64,000 bases of DNA. Origin: Azospirillum sp. 412522 (lineage in GTDB: Bacteria > Pseudomonadota > Alphaproteobacteria > Azospirillales > Azospirillaceae). Location: assembly GCF_019805165.1 (NCBI RefSeq), contig NZ_RWIJ01000002.1, forward strand, positions 62,001-126,000. Direction: 5' to 3'. Under the pieces are notes generated by a model, which saw only the letters and a list, made by a program, of their open reading frames with translations, made no database searches and was not told the DNA's origin. The number at the start of each line of letters is the position of its first letter. The stretch's first letter is position 1. Shown piece after piece: positions 7,061 through 19,074 of this stretch. Position numbers and translations under genes: made by a program.

Positions 7061-8751
7061 TACGCGGCGCGGATTTCCTTCAGGAACGCCTCCACCTCGC
7101 GCTTCAGGACGGTCGCCTGACCGGCGAGCGCGTCGGCCGACCGCCTGACCTCCTGGGTCGCGTCGCCGGTTTCGCGCTCGGCGCGCTGGATGTCCAGGAC
7201 GTTGCGCGAAACCTCCGTGGTGCCGACCGCCGCCTGCTGGGCGTTGCGGCTGATCTCGGCGGTCGCGGCGCTCTGCTGCTCGACCGACGTCGCCATCTCG
7301 GCGGTCGACTGGTCGATGTGGTCCACCTGCCCGATGATGCTGCGCATCGCCTCCACCGTGCGGCCGGACGCCGCCTTCACCGTGCCGATCTGCTGGCCGA
7401 TCTGCTCGGTCATCGCGTGGGTCTGGCTCGCCAGGTTCTTGACCTCGCTGGCGACCACGGCGAAGCCCTTGCCGGCCTCGCCGGCGCGGGCCGCCTCGAT
7501 GGTGGCGTTCAGCGCCAGCAGGTTGGTCTGCGACGCCACGGCATTGATCGACGCCACGATCTGGTCGACCTGCTCGATGGCGGCGGACAGCGCGTCCAGA
7601 TGGATCCGTGCCTGCTCGGCCCGCTCGGCGGTCGATTTCGACCGCTGGGCGGCCTGCGCCACGCGCGACGAGAGATCGCGGATCGCCGTCGACATCTCCT
7701 CCGCGGCGGAGGCGACGGTCTGGACGTTGGCCGAGGCCTGTTCCGAGGCGGCGGCCACGACGGTGCATTCGCGTTCCACCTTCTCGACGGCGCCAGACAC
7801 CTGCGCCGCCATCGCCTGGAACCCGGTGGCCGACTCGCTGACCTGATCGACGATGCGGCCGACGCTGCCCTCGAAGCGGGAAGCCAGATCGAGCATGGCG
7901 GCGCGCTTGTCGGCGGCCGACCGGGCCGCGGCGTCGCGCCCGTCCCGTTCCATCTGGTGATTGTGCAGGATGTTCGCCTTGAAGACCTCCAGGGTCCGGG
8001 CCATGCCGCCGATCTCGTCGCGCCGGCCGCGCTCCGGCACCTCCGCCTCCAGGTCGTGGTCGGCCAGCCGCAGCATCACGCCATGGACGCGCGACAGCGG
8101 CCGCGTCACGCTGCGGGCGACCGCCCAGCCCAGCAGCAGGGCGAGGGCGGACAGCCCGGCGACCACCAGACCGAAGACGGTCATCATGCCGGCGAAGGCC
8201 GACCGCAGGTCGTCGGTGTAGACGCCGGTGCCGATCACCCAGTCCCACGGCTCGAAATGGACGGAATAGGCCAGCTTCTCGTAGGTCGGTCCCTTCGGAT
8301 CGCTGGGCCGCGGCCATTCGTAGCTGACGAATTCCGGCACCGGCGTCAGGGCGCCGCGCACCGCCTCGCGGATGACGTAGACGCCGTTGCGGTCGCGGAT
8401 CTCGGCGCCGCTCTTGCCGATCAGGGCGGGGTTGGCGTGCATGACGTTGACGATCTGGGAGGTCCAGATCCAGAGATACTCGCCGTCGGCATAGCGCATG
8501 GCGCCGATCGCCGTCTTCGCGCGGTCCTTCGCCTCCTCCTCGCTCATCGCGCCGTCCTGCGCCAGCCTGTGGAAGCGGGCGGCGATGCTGCCGCCGCTTT
8601 CGGCGATGAAGCGGACGCTGTTCATCCTCTGCTCGACCAGCGCGCGGTTGACGAAATGGCCGCCGACCGCCGCCACCAGTCCGGCGGCGATGATCGACAG
8701 CGACGCGAGAAATCCGATCCGCCACCGTAACGGCAGTTCCGACAGGCGCAT
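7060..8751 (-). CDS. Methyl-accepting chemotaxis protein with single Cache domain
   Basis: A 563-residue transmembrane chemoreceptor. Membrane segments are at about 12-33 and 188-211. Between them is a single Cache (sCache_2) sensor with the typical GEYLWIWTSQ and VNVMHANPALIGK strands near 90-113. A HAMP domain follows at about 212-265, and the methyl-accepting signalling domain occupies the C-terminal half, with the conserved hairpin tip ASQTNLLALNATIEAARAGE and a following GFAVVASEVK. sCache_2 domains usually bind small carboxylates, so a role in taxis to short-chain acids metabolised by the adjacent ato genes is possible but unproven. It is apparently a monocistron ending in a perfect hairpin. 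Confidence 0.92.
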   Translation of the reverse strand: MRLSELPLRWRIGFLASLSIIAAGLVAAVGGHFVNRALVEQRMNSVRFIAESGGSIAARFHRLAQDGAMSEEEAKDRAKTAIGAMRYADGEYLWIWTSQIVNVMHANPALIGKSGAEIRDRNGVYVIREAVRGALTPVPEFVSYEWPRPSDPKGPTYEKLAYSVHFEPWDWVIGTGVYTDDLRSAFAGMMTVFGLVVAGLSALALLLGWAVARSVTRPLSRVHGVMLRLADHDLEAEVPERGRRDEIGGMARTLEVFKANILHNHQMERDGRDAAARSAADKRAAMLDLASRFEGSVGRIVDQVSESATGFQAMAAQVSGAVEKVERECTVVAAASEQASANVQTVASAAEEMSTAIRDLSSRVAQAAQRSKSTAERAEQARIHLDALSAAIEQVDQIVASINAVASQTNLLALNATIEAARAGEAGKGFAVVASEVKNLASQTHAMTEQIGQQIGTVKAASGRTVEAMRSIIGQVDHIDQSTAEMATSVEQQSAATAEISRNAQQAAVGTTEVSRNVLDIQRAERETGDATQEVRRSADALAGQATVLKREVEAFLKEIRAA

Positions 8752-8811
8752 GATTTTATCTTTCCTCTTTCCGGCGCTGCTCCCGGCCCAGGTCCGGGGA
8801 GCGAGCGGACG

Positions 8812-9027
8812 TCACGAGCCGCCGCCCGGCCCGGCCACGATGCTGGCGACCGATTCGACGGTCCCCTGGTCCGCGGAATGGACCCGGTTCACCGCGTTGA
8901 ACGCGGCGATCTGGGCGTGGCTGACATGGCTGAAATGTTCCGCCGCCCGCAGGGCGAGGGCCTGCCCGTCCGGGGTGTCGGCGACCGCGATGCGCAGGGT
9001 AACGGGCACGTCGATAATCTGTACCAT
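8812..9027 (-). CDS. Small unknown protein, 71 residues
   Basis: A 71-residue open frame starting MVQIIDVPVTLRIAV with GGAG 9 bases before the ATG. An in-frame TTG five codons upstream is less likely because it overlaps that ribosome-binding site. It has one predicted strand-helix pattern, two histidines in HFSHVSHAQ, and a glycine-rich end. It lies between the thiolase (105 bases upstream) and the chemoreceptor, on the same strand as both. I recognise no family. It could be a small regulator or a spurious frame. Confidence 0.45.
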   Translation of the reverse strand: MVQIIDVPVTLRIAVADTPDGQALALRAAEHFSHVSHAQIAAFNAVNRVHSADQGTVESVASIVAGPGGGS

Positions 9028-9132
9028 ACTACTCTTCTCCAAAAGGGTACAAATGGTCGCGGCCCGGCTCCCGCCGCCGCCGTCCCGGGAAAGAGGGATG
9101 GGGTAGGGGAAACCGGGCCGCAGGACTGTCGG

Positions 9133-10308
9133 TCAGCCCCGCTCGACGCAGAGGGCGACGCCCATGCCGCCGCCGATGCACAGGGTGGCGAGGCCCTTCC
9201 TGGCATCCCGCCGGCCCATCTCGTGCAACAGGCTGACCAGGATGCGGGCGCCCGAGGCGCCGATCGGATGGCCGAGCGCAATGGCGCCGCCATTGACGTT
9301 GACCTTTGTGGCATCCCAGCCCATGTCGGCATTCACCGCCAGGGCCTGCGCCGCGAAGGCCTCGTTCGCCTCGATCAGGTCGAGGTCGCCGACCGTCCAG
9401 CCGGCCTTCTGCAAGGCCATCTTCGAGGCCGGGATCGGGCCGGTGCCCATGACCGCCGGATCGACGCCGGCCGTCGCCCAGGAGGCGATGCGCGCCAGCG
9501 GCGCGATGCCGCGGCGGGCGGCGTTCTCCGCCGTCATCAGCACCAGCGCGGCGGCGCCGTCGTTGAGGCCCGACGCGTTGCCGGCGGTCACCGTGCCGTC
9601 CTTGGCGAAGGCCGGGCGCAGCTTGGCCAGCGCCTCGATGGTGGTGCCGTGCTTGGGATATTCGTCGGCATCGACGACGGTGTCTCCCTTGCGGCCCTTG
9701 ATGGTGACCGGGACGATCTCGTCCTTGAAGCGGCCGGCCTTCTGCGCCGCCTCGGCCTTCTGCTGCGAGGCGAGGGCGAACAGGTCCTGCCGCTCGCGGG
9801 AAAGGCTCCAGGCGCGGGCGACGTTCTCGGCGGTGACGCCCATGTGGTAGCCGTTGAAGGCCTCCCACAGCCCGTCCCGGATCATACTGTCGAGCATCTC
9901 CGCGCCGCCCATCTTGGTGCCGTTGCGCAGATGCATGAGGTGGGGCGACAGGCTCATGTTCTCCTGGCCGCCGACCACCATCACCTCGGCGTCGCCGGTG
10001 CGGATCGCCTGCCAGCCGAGAGCGACGGAGCGCAGGCCGGAGCCGCAGACCTGATTGACGCCGAAGGCGGTCTTCTCGACCGGGATGCCGGCGGCGACGG
10101 CGGCCTGGCGGGCCGGATTCTGGCCCTGGCCGGCGGTCAGCACCTGGCCCAGGATGACTTCCGACACCTCGGCGGCGTCGGTGTGGGCGCGCGACAGCGC
10201 CTCGCGGATCACGGCGGCGCCAAGCTCGTGGGCGGGAACGGCGGCGAGCGCGCCGTTGAAGCTGCCGATGGCGGTGCGGGCGGCGCTGGCGATGACGATC
10301 TCGGTCAT
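9133..10308 (-). CDS. atoB: Acetyl-CoA C-acetyltransferase (thiolase)
   Basis: Interconverts two acetyl-CoA with acetoacetyl-CoA plus CoA. In the ato pathway it cleaves acetoacetyl-CoA made by the AtoDA CoA-transferase. The 391-residue length is standard. The nucleophile Cys88 is in [11 protein letters not shown], His347 is in [12 protein letters not shown] and the second catalytic Cys377 is in CIGGGMG. It is the last gene of atoDAEB, 85 bases after atoE. The GGAGGA ribosome-binding site can fold with a following TCCTCC (see 10309-10321). PhaA-type biosynthetic thiolase is an alternative name for the same reaction; context favours atoB. Confidence 0.93.
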   Translation of the reverse strand: MTEIVIASAARTAIGSFNGALAAVPAHELGAAVIREALSRAHTDAAEVSEVILGQVLTAGQGQNPARQAAVAAGIPVEKTAFGVNQVCGSGLRSVALGWQAIRTGDAEVMVVGGQENMSLSPHLMHLRNGTKMGGAEMLDSMIRDGLWEAFNGYHMGVTAENVARAWSLSRERQDLFALASQQKAEAAQKAGRFKDEIVPVTIKGRKGDTVVDADEYPKHGTTIEALAKLRPAFAKDGTVTAGNASGLNDGAAALVLMTAENAARRGIAPLARIASWATAGVDPAVMGTGPIPASKMALQKAGWTVGDLDLIEANEAFAAQALAVNADMGWDATKVNVNGGAIALGHPIGASGARILVSLLHEMGRRDARKGLATLCIGGGMGVALCVERG

Positions 10309-10321
10309 GGAGGACTCCTCC
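10309..10321 (-). promoter_or_regulatory. Ribosome-binding site of atoB inside a small hairpin
   Basis: Immediately before the atoB ATG the message reads GGAGG, AGT, CCTCC, so the strong Shine-Dalgarno can pair with its own complement in a 5-bp, 3-base-loop hairpin. This could damp or gate atoB translation. It is seen directly; the function is inferred. Confidence 0.4.
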
Positions 10322-10393
10322 GGAACGGTATTTCTTGAAGGAAGGCCGCCGCGCCCGTCCGGCGGATCGCGGCGGCCGGTTGGTCGCGAAGGT

Positions 10394-11767
10394 TCAGAGA
10401 TAGAGGCCGATCAGGAAGATGGGCAGCGTGATGACCAGCGCCGTCGCGCAGTAGCCCATGATGTCGCGCACCCCGAGCCCGGCGATGGCCAGCGCCGGCA
10501 GCGCCCAGAAGGGCTGGGCCATGTTCATCCACTCCTCGCCATAGGCGATGGCCATCGCCGCCTTGCCGAGATCGACGCCGAGCTGCTGGGCGGCCGGCAT
10601 GATGAAGGGACCCTGGACGACCCAGTGGCCGCCGCCCGACGGGACCGCGAAGTTGATCAGGCCCGACGACAGGAATGCCAGGACCGGGAAGGTCTCCTTG
10701 TTGGCGATGTCGACGAACAGGTTGGTGATCAGCCCGCCCAGGCCGGAATGCTCCATCATGATCTGGATGCCGGCATAGAAGGGGAACTGCACCATGATGC
10801 CGGCGGTGCCGCGGGCGGCGTTGGCGACGGCGCGGGCGTAGGCCATCGGGGTGCCGTGCAGGATCAGGCCGGCCACCAGCATGATCAGGTTGACCGTGTT
10901 GATGTTGAGGTCGAAGCCCTTGGCCTGGAAGTGCAGGAACAGGTAGCCGATGCCGAGCGCGGCGACGACGAAGCCGAGGACGCGGCTCTCCTCCAGTTTT
11001 TCCGCCGGGCTGGCGTCGGGGCCGAGGACGCGCTTGGTCGAGGGCTCCGGCTTCAGCAGGGCGGGATCGACCGCCACAACCTCATGCGGCTTCGGGTGCA
11101 TCATCCGGCAGATCAGCGGCAGCACGACGATCAGCGCCAGCGTGATGCCGACATTGTAGGTGGTGAAGATGGTGTCGGCGATGGGGATCAGGCCAACGGT
11201 CTTCTCCATCGGGTTGCCCTTGGTCGCGGCGACCAGCGGGACCGAGGCCGAGAAGCCGCCGTGCCACGTCATGAAGCCGATGTAGGCGGATGCGATCAGC
11301 AGCCGGTAGTCGGATTTCGGGACGCGGCGGGCGACCTCGCGGGCGAACATGGCGCCGACGACGAGGCCGAAGCCCCAGTTGACGACGTTGGTCACCGCGG
11401 CGGCGAAGCAGACCAGCATGACGCCCTGGGTCGGCGTCCTGGCGATGGAGGCCACCCGGCCCATGACGTTGCGCACCGGCTCGGAACTGGCCAGCGCGTG
11501 GCCGGTGACCAGGACCAGCGCCATCTGCATCGAGAAGGCCAGCAGGTTCCAGAAGCCGTTGCCCCACATCCGCACCAGATCGACCGGCCCGCTCGGCGTC
11601 AGCCACCAGGCGAAGCCGAAGGTCAGGACGGTCAGGATGATGGCGAAGATCAGCGGGTCGGGCAGATAGCGGCTGACCAGCCAGGTCAGGGCGCGGGAAA
11701 TCGGGGTGATCGGGTTGAAGCGGGAGCTGGCGTCCGGCGCCGGCGGGGGGGCAGTGGTGACGCTCAT
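10394..11767 (-). CDS. atoE: Short-chain fatty acid transporter AtoE family
   Basis: Inner-membrane transporter for short-chain fatty acids or acetoacetate. The protein has 457 residues from the ATG preceded by GGAG at 7 bases; an ATG 18 codons upstream lacks this support. It shows about 12 hydrophobic segments and family-like stretches such as [30 protein letters not shown] and [15 protein letters not shown]. It sits between the CoA-transferase and thiolase genes exactly as atoE does in E. coli atoDAEB. Confidence 0.92.
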   Translation of the reverse strand: MSVTTAPPPAPDASSRFNPITPISRALTWLVSRYLPDPLIFAIILTVLTFGFAWWLTPSGPVDLVRMWGNGFWNLLAFSMQMALVLVTGHALASSEPVRNVMGRVASIARTPTQGVMLVCFAAAVTNVVNWGFGLVVGAMFAREVARRVPKSDYRLLIASAYIGFMTWHGGFSASVPLVAATKGNPMEKTVGLIPIADTIFTTYNVGITLALIVVLPLICRMMHPKPHEVVAVDPALLKPEPSTKRVLGPDASPAEKLEESRVLGFVVAALGIGYLFLHFQAKGFDLNINTVNLIMLVAGLILHGTPMAYARAVANAARGTAGIMVQFPFYAGIQIMMEHSGLGGLITNLFVDIANKETFPVLAFLSSGLINFAVPSGGGHWVVQGPFIMPAAQQLGVDLGKAAMAIAYGEEWMNMAQPFWALPALAIAGLGVRDIMGYCATALVITLPIFLIGLYL

Positions 11768-11894
11768 GGCAGGTCTCCGGCACAAGGGGAGGGCGGGCCG
11801 CGCCATCCGATGGCGCGGCAATCCACCTCCCCGATGCTCGAAAGGGGACGTCAGTTGGCGGTTACGCTCGGCTCAGCCGATAGACATGCCCGGC

Positions 11895-12548
11895 TCAACC
11901 GATGGGCATGACCGGCACGTCGGCGGGGACGATCAGCTCGGCGCCGGTCTGGGCCAGCACGTCGGCGACGGTGACGCCGGGCGCGGTTTCCCGCAGCACC
12001 AGCCCCTTGTCGGTCGGCTCGATCACCGCGAGGTCGGTGACGATCAGATCGACCCGCCGCACCGAGGTCAGCGGCAGCTCGCAGCGCTTGACGATCTTGG
12101 GCGTGCCCTTGGCGCTGTGCTGCATGGCGACGATCACCCGCTTGGCGCCGGAGACCAGATCCATCGCGCCGCCCATGCCGGGCACCATCTTGCCGGGGAC
12201 CATCCAGTTGGCGAGCCGGCCCTCCTCGTCGACCTGGAGGCCGCCGAGCACGGTGACGTCGAGATGGCCGCCGCGGATCAGCCCGAAGGACATGGCGCTG
12301 TCGAAGGACGCGGCTCCGGGGACGGCGCCGATGGGGCTGCCGCCGGCGTCGCTCAGGTCCTCGTTCTCGGCCCCCGGCTCGGGCACCGGCGCCATGCCGA
12401 CGATGCCGTTCTCCGACTGGAAGAAGACGTCGACGCCGGCGGGCAGATGGGCGGCGACCATGGTGGGCAGGCCGATGCCGAGATTCACCAGGTTGCCCGC
12501 CCGCAGCTCCAGCGCGACGCGCCTGGCGATCAGGGTTTTCTCATCCAT
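11895..12548 (-). CDS. atoA: Acetoacetate/acyl CoA-transferase beta subunit
   Basis: Beta subunit of the 3-oxoacid CoA-transferase that moves CoA from acetyl-CoA to acetoacetate or other short-chain acids in the cytosol. It has 217 residues. The catalytic glutamate is Glu46 in the family signature SENG; other typical stretches are GIGLPTMVA, GGHLDVTVLGG and GKMVPGMGGAMDLV. It overlaps the alpha-subunit gene by 8 bases, giving coupled synthesis of the two subunits. Confidence 0.94.
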   Translation of the reverse strand: MDEKTLIARRVALELRAGNLVNLGIGLPTMVAAHLPAGVDVFFQSENGIVGMAPVPEPGAENEDLSDAGGSPIGAVPGAASFDSAMSFGLIRGGHLDVTVLGGLQVDEEGRLANWMVPGKMVPGMGGAMDLVSGAKRVIVAMQHSAKGTPKIVKRCELPLTSVRRVDLIVTDLAVIEPTDKGLVLRETAPGVTVADVLAQTGAELIVPADVPVMPIG

Positions 12549-13203
12549 GGCGATGCTCCTTGGCGACCAGGCAGTCGACCAGCACGTTCGGGGTGACGAC
12601 GCTGTCGGGCGGGATGACGCCGACCGGCACGATGTCCTCGGCCTCGACGATCACCGTTCCGGCGGCCATCGCCATCAGCGGGTTGAAGTTGCGCGCCGTC
12701 AGCGCGTATTCGAGGTTCCCCAGGTAATCGGCGCGCTTGGCGGCGATCAGGGCGAAGTCGGCCTTCAGCGCCTTCTCCAGCAGATAGACGGTGCCGTCCA
12801 GCTCGATGCGCGGCTTGCCGTCCTCGACCACGGTGCCGACGCCGGTGGGGGTCAGCACGCCGCCCAGGCCGAAGCCGCCGGCACGCACCCGTTCGGCCAG
12901 CGTGCCCTGCGGCACCAGCTCGACCATGGTCTCGCCGGCGATCATCTGGCGCTGGGTCTCGGAATTGGTGCCGATGTGGCTGGCGATCACCTTGCGCACC
13001 GCCTTCGCCGAGACCAGACGGCCGATGCCCACGGTCGGGCGGGCGGTGTCGTTGGCGATGACCGTCAGGTCGCGCTTGCCCTGGCGGAGCAGCTCCTCGA
13101 TCAGGCGGGGCGGCGTGCCGACCCCCATGAAGCCCCCGATCATCAGGACCGCGCCGTCGGGAATCATGGCGACGGTCTCTTCCAGCTTTCGCACTTTACT
13201 CAT
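12541..13203 (-). CDS. atoD: Acetoacetate/acyl CoA-transferase alpha subunit
   Basis: Alpha subunit of the CoA-transferase, 220 residues, paired with AtoA. It starts MSKVRKLEETVAMIPDG with GGGAG 7 bases before the ATG. The CoA-binding glycine loop GGFMGVGTPPRLIEEL lies near residue 25. It is the first structural gene of the operon; a leader of about 220 bases separates it from the sigma-54 promoter at 13437-13453. A longer frame continues upstream but has no better start and would run across the promoter. Confidence 0.94.
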   Translation of the reverse strand: MSKVRKLEETVAMIPDGAVLMIGGFMGVGTPPRLIEELLRQGKRDLTVIANDTARPTVGIGRLVSAKAVRKVIASHIGTNSETQRQMIAGETMVELVPQGTLAERVRAGGFGLGGVLTPTGVGTVVEDGKPRIELDGTVYLLEKALKADFALIAAKRADYLGNLEYALTARNFNPLMAMAAGTVIVEAEDIVPVGVIPPDSVVTPNVLVDCLVAKEHRHG

Positions 13204-13436
13204 TCGACGTCTCCCTTGGACGTCGGGGCGCCGCGGACCGAAGCCCTCCGGCAGCCCCGTGGGCGCGGACACGCCCGGCCCGGCGGTGAACCGGGAGGGA
13301 GCGGACCCTGCGCTCGTTCTTGGTTTCAATAGCCTCGGTTCGGGGAACCTCGGCTTCGTAGCGCTGCGACCGGAAGGGCTGCGGCATCCACGCCATCGCG
13401 GTGGATCGTCGGGGCCGGCCGGCCTATCCACACATA

Positions 13437-13453
13437 CGCAAGGGTTATGCCAA
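13437..13453 (-). promoter_or_regulatory. Sigma-54 promoter of atoDAEB
   Basis: Read on the minus strand the site is TTGGCAT, five bases, then TTGCG. The GG and GC are exactly 10 bases apart, as sigma-54 (RpoN) requires. It lies downstream of atoC and upstream of atoD. The expected start of transcription is near 13426, leaving an untranslated leader of about 220 bases. AtoC, a GAFTGA-bearing sigma-54 activator, is encoded next to it. Confidence 0.75.
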
Positions 13454-13549
13454 ACCGCCGTGCCGGGACCGGACGGCGTAAAGCCTTGGTTTCGCGCGAC
13501 CGGTGCGGCGAAGGGGACGGCCCGATGGTCCGATGCCGGCTCCGGCGGG

Positions 13550-13587
13550 TGCGCAACTTTGTGCGTGCTGCGCAAAATCTTGCGCAG
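13550..13587. promoter_or_regulatory. Tandem dyads, probable AtoC enhancer sites
   Basis: Two related sites are 19 bases apart: TGCGCAA, CTTTG, TGCGTG and TGCGCAA, AATCT, TGCGCA. The second is part of a perfect 8-bp inverted repeat (CTGCGCAA/TTGCGCAG, 4-base centre). They lie about 100-130 bases upstream of the sigma-54 promoter, the usual place for an activator's upstream sites. The rest of the 395-base gap 13204-13598 is the promoter and leader; no gene is seen in it. Confidence 0.65.
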
Positions 13588-13598
13588 TGGCCTGCCTG

Positions 13599-15007
<1,409 letters not shown>

Positions 15008-15011
<4 letters not shown>

Positions 15012-16861
15012 GTCTCTGCCGTCGGGCTGTGGAGGAAGGGGATGCGCAGCGTCACGCTGGTGCCGGCGCCGGGCGTGCTGGCGATGGCGATGGTGCCGTG
15101 ATGGGCGTCGACGATGCGGTGGGCCATCGCCAGCCCCAGCCCCGTCCCGTTCGGCTTGGTCGAAAAGAAGGGGTCGAACACCTTGTCGAGATTCTCCGGC
15201 GCGATGCCCTCGCCGTCGTCGGTGACGGCGACGACCGCCTCCCGTCCGTCCGCGGCGGCGGTGGAGAGGGTGATGACGCCGGATTCCGCCGTCGCCTGGG
15301 TGGCGTTGATGATCAGGTTGAGCACGACCTGCTTCAGCGCCTCGCCGTCGGCTTCGACCTGCGGCAGGTCGGCGGCGAGGTCGAGCGCGATCCGCGCGTT
15401 GGACTTGCGCCCGGCGAGCAGCGACACTTCGCGGATCAGCTCGTTCAGCTGCACCGGCCGGATGGTCGGCGGGCGGGGGCGGCCGAACTCCAGAAGTTCG
15501 GTGACCAGCCGGTTCAGGCTGTCGACCTGCCGCACGATCAGCGGGGCGTAGCGCTGCCATTCCTTGACGTCCTCGGACGTTTCCAGGAACTGCATGAAGC
15601 CGCGGATCGAGGTCAGCGGGTTGCGCACCTCGTGGGCGAGGCCGGCGACCAGCTCGCCCAGCGCCGCCAGCCGGTCGGCCCGCATGATCTGCGTCCGCAG
15701 CCGCCGCTGTTCGGTCAGGTCCCGGAGCACGACCACAGCGCCGATCGCGTCGCCCCGGCTGTTGCGCAGCAGGCTGCTGGAGACGGTGAGGTGGAGGGTC
15801 TGGCGGGTGCCGGGGAAGTCCAATGTCACGCCGATGTTCGGCAGCCCGGTCCTCAGCGTGTCCAGCAGCGGGCTGGCGAACCGCCCGTCCGGCTTGAACA
15901 GCGAGTCGTAGGGCCGGCCGATCACCTCGGCGGCCGTCACGCCCAGCATCGCCCCGGCTGCCGGGTTGACCGCGGTCACCCGCCCGTCCAGGTCCACCGC
16001 GATCACTCCGTCGGCGATGCTGTGCAGGATGTTCTCGGTCAGCGACCGGGCGTCCAGCAGGGCGCGCGCCATGCCGTTGACCTCCACCGCGATCTCGCCG
16101 ACCTCGCCCGAGGGCGGCTTTATGGCGTGGCCGAGGTCGCTGCGCATGCGGACGAGGCCGTCGATGATCCGCTGGATGTCCCGGCCGACCCCGCGCGACA
16201 GCAGCTGCGCGAGCAGGAGGCCGAGCAGGATGCCGGCGGCGCTGACGGTGAGCACCGCCCGGTCCATCGCCGCGGCCTGTCGCTCGACGTCGTCGGACAG
16301 CTCGTTGGCCCAGATGTAGCCGATGACGCTGCCGTCGCGGAGGATCGGCAGCATCGCATTCAGGATGAAGCCGCGCACCTGCCGGCCGCTTTCCACCGCG
16401 CGCTTGCCGCTGTCGAGTACGCGCCAGCCGGGATGGTCCGGCGGGATGCTGGTGCCGACCGTGGCGCTGTAGTCCCGGCTCGGCCCATAGGTGACGATCG
16501 CGTCGAGCGCCTTGCTGTAATAGCCGATCCCGACCCCCGGATTGGCGCCGGCGACGAGGTCGGTGAAGGGAGTGAGCTTTTCCGACAGCAGCCGGATCCT
16601 GGCGTCCCGGCCGGCCGCGGCCTCCGCCGCAGGCAGGAGACCGTCGAATCCGGGTCCGAGATGGGCGTCGAGCAGGCGGGTCAGCCCGAACAGCTTCTCG
16701 GTCTTTTCCTGGACGAGCGCCTGACGCCCTTCGCGCTCCAGCAGATAGCCGGTCAGCGAGATGGGCAGGACGACCACCAGGAGGGAGACCAGCAGAAGCT
16801 TGCCGCGCAGCGTGTTCGGCAGGGTTCGGCGAAACCGGTCCAGAAGCTGCGTGGCACCCAT
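15008..16861 (-). CDS. atoS: Sensor histidine kinase AtoS
   Basis: Membrane sensor kinase of 617 residues from the preferred ATG; E. coli AtoS has 608. Membrane segments lie at about 20-41 and 201-223 with a periplasmic sensor between them. HAMP (about 224-275), PAS (about 280-385), HisKA with His410 (GLAHEVRNPLTSIRG) and HATPase_c domains follow. It partners the AtoC regulator encoded next. The start is uncertain: GGAAGGA touches the ATG directly, and upstream in-frame starts exist up to 17014. Confidence 0.92.
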
Positions 16862-17093
16862 TCCTTCCGGGTGACGGCGTGTTGCACGGGCGGGCGTTGA
16901 GGGACGAGTGGGGCGAGGGGGGAGGACCTCGCGCCGCATCGGCTTGCCAGCCATGCCGGGCAAGGTCAACGCCGCTTGTCGTCGCACAACCCGCGGGAGA
17001 GGATCCGCCGGCATGCCGTCCCGTTGCGGTCCGGCGCGAATTTCCGGCAGGCTCCGCTGTCCGGACGATCCAAAATAAGACGTTGACGGATAT

Positions 17094-19025
17094 GTGAAAT
17101 ACGGGAACCTTCAAGTCCCTGACAGTCAGGACGCCAAGGTCCCGCGCTCGATGCAGTCCGCCACCCGGAACCCTTCGACGGCTCCCGCCACGCCTCCCAC
17201 GCCGCCTCTGCTCAGCATCGAGAACCTGTCCGTCGCGTTCGGCGGCCACCGTGTCATCGAGGATCTGGACATCCGCGTCCATGCTGGCCGGACGCTGGGG
17301 ATCGTCGGCGAGTCGGGGTCGGGCAAGTCGGTGACCTCGCTGTCGGTGATGCGGCTTGCCGACATGGCGGGCGCGCGCTTCCTTTCCGGCCGCATCCTGT
17401 TCGACGGTGGGGACGGCGGGGGGCCGCGCGACCTGGCGGCGGCCACGCAGAAGGAGATGCGGGCGATCCGCGGCAAGGAGATCGCCATGATCTTCCAGGA
17501 GCCAATGACCTCGCTGAACCCCGTCTTCACCATCGGCGACCAGATCGGCGAGACGCTGGCCCTGCACGAGGGGATGGGCAAGGCCGCGGCGGCGGCGGAA
17601 GCCCGGCGGTTGCTCGACATGGTCCGCCTGCCGGACGCCGCCCGCATCCTGAAGGGCTATCCGCACCAGCTATCGGGCGGCATGCGCCAGCGGGTGATGA
17701 TCGCCATGGCGCTGGCCTGCCGGCCGAAGCTGCTGATCGCGGACGAGCCGACGACCGCGCTCGACGTGACGATCCAGGCCCAGATCCTGACCATCATGCG
17801 CGACCTCCAGGCCGAACTCGGCATGGCGATGATGTTCATCACCCACGACATGGGTGTGGTGGCCGAGATGGCCGACGAGGTCGTCGTGATGTGGAAGGGC
17901 CGCAAGATCGAGGAGGGGGCAGCCGCCGACCTGTTCGCCGCGCCGCGCCAGCCCTACACCCGCGCCCTGCTGGCCGCCGTGCCGCGGCTGGGCGCCATGG
18001 CGGGGCAGGAGCATCCCCGCCGCCTGCCGCTGCCCGCACCGGACGGCGGCGACGTCCCCGCCACTGTCGGCGAGGGCCGGGTGCAGGACACGGCCGACTA
18101 CGCCGCCGCCCCGCTGCTGTCGGTCCGCGACCTGTCGGTCCGGTTCAAGTCCAGGACCGACTGGCTCGGCCGGGCGACGCATCAGGTCCATGCGGTGACG
18201 CAGGTCTCCTTCGACATCCATCCGGGCGAGACGCTGGCGCTGGTCGGCGAGTCCGGGTCCGGCAAGTCGACCATCGGCCGCACCATCCAGCAGTTGCAGG
18301 CGGCGACCTCGGGCCGCATCGCCTTCCGCGGCCGGCCTTTGTCGGAGATGGGGGCGGCGGACCGTAACCGGCTGCGGCGCGATGTCCAGTACATCTTCCA
18401 GGATCCCTTCGCCTCGCTCGACCCGCGCCGGACGGTCGGCTTCTCCATCGCCGAGCCGATCCGCACCCATGGGCTGCTCGCGGGCGAGCGCGAGATCGGC
18501 AAGCGGGTGGACGGCCTGCTGGAGCGGGTCGGCCTGACCTCCGCCCATGCCGGCCGCTACCCGCACGAATTCTCCGGCGGCCAGCGCCAGCGGATCTGCA
18601 TCGCCCGCGCGCTGGCGTCCGACCCCAAGCTGATCATCGCCGACGAGGCGCTGTCGGCGCTCGACGTGTCGATCCAGGCGCAGGTCATCAACCTGTTCAT
18701 GGATCTCCAGGCCGAGCGCGGGCTCGCCTACCTGTTCATCAGCCACGACATGGCGGTGGTGGAGACGATCAGCCATCGGGTGGCCGTCCTCTATCTCGGC
18801 CAGATCATGGAGATGGGGAGCCGGCGGCAGATCTTCGAAAGCCCGGCGCACGACTACACGCGCCGCCTGCTGTCCGCGGTCCCCGTCGCCGACCCGTCAC
18901 GGCGCGGCCGCCGGGCGCTGCTGGACGGCGAGATCCCGAGTCCGGTCCGCGCCGTCGGCGACGATCCGGCGGTCCTGCCGCTGGAGGAACTGCGACCGGG
19001 GCATTTCGTCCGCCGGAGCGCATGA
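17094..19025 (+). CDS. Peptide ABC transporter, fused DppD-DppF-type ATPase
   Basis: Two complete ABC ATPase domains in one 643-residue polypeptide (GsiA/DppDF layout), powering an oligopeptide-type importer. The first half has Walker A GESGSGKS, signature LSGGMRQR and [10 protein letters not shown]; the second has [16 protein letters not shown] and [10 protein letters not shown]. Each ends with the oligopeptide-ABC C-terminal region. The GTG at 17094 and the ATG at 17151 are both possible starts, neither with a strong ribosome-binding site. A perfect palindrome CCTGAC-A-GTCAGG lies between them at 17118-17130 and could be an operator if the later start is right. It is divergent from atoS and first of a five-gene operon. 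Confidence 0.92.
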   Translation: MKYGNLQVPDSQDAKVPRSMQSATRNPSTAPATPPTPPLLSIENLSVAFGGHRVIEDLDIRVHAGRTLGIVGESGSGKSVTSLSVMRLADMAGARFLSGRILFDGGDGGGPRDLAAATQKEMRAIRGKEIAMIFQEPMTSLNPVFTIGDQIGETLALHEGMGKAAAAAEARRLLDMVRLPDAARILKGYPHQLSGGMRQRVMIAMALACRPKLLIADEPTTALDVTIQAQILTIMRDLQAELGMAMMFITHDMGVVAEMADEVVVMWKGRKIEEGAAADLFAAPRQPYTRALLAAVPRLGAMAGQEHPRRLPLPAPDGGDVPATVGEGRVQDTADYAAAPLLSVRDLSVRFKSRTDWLGRATHQVHAVTQVSFDIHPGETLALVGESGSGKSTIGRTIQQLQAATSGRIAFRGRPLSEMGAADRNRLRRDVQYIFQDPFASLDPRRTVGFSIAEPIRTHGLLAGEREIGKRVDGLLERVGLTSAHAGRYPHEFSGGQRQRICIARALASDPKLIIADEALSALDVSIQAQVINLFMDLQAERGLAYLFISHDMAVVETISHRVAVLYLGQIMEMGSRRQIFESPAHDYTRRLLSAVPVADPSRRGRRALLDGEIPSPVRAVGDDPAVLPLEELRPGHFVRRSA

Positions 19026-19074
19026 CCCGGCGTCGCGTCAACGAACGACAACCAGAGATCGAGGAAGAGGCGTC

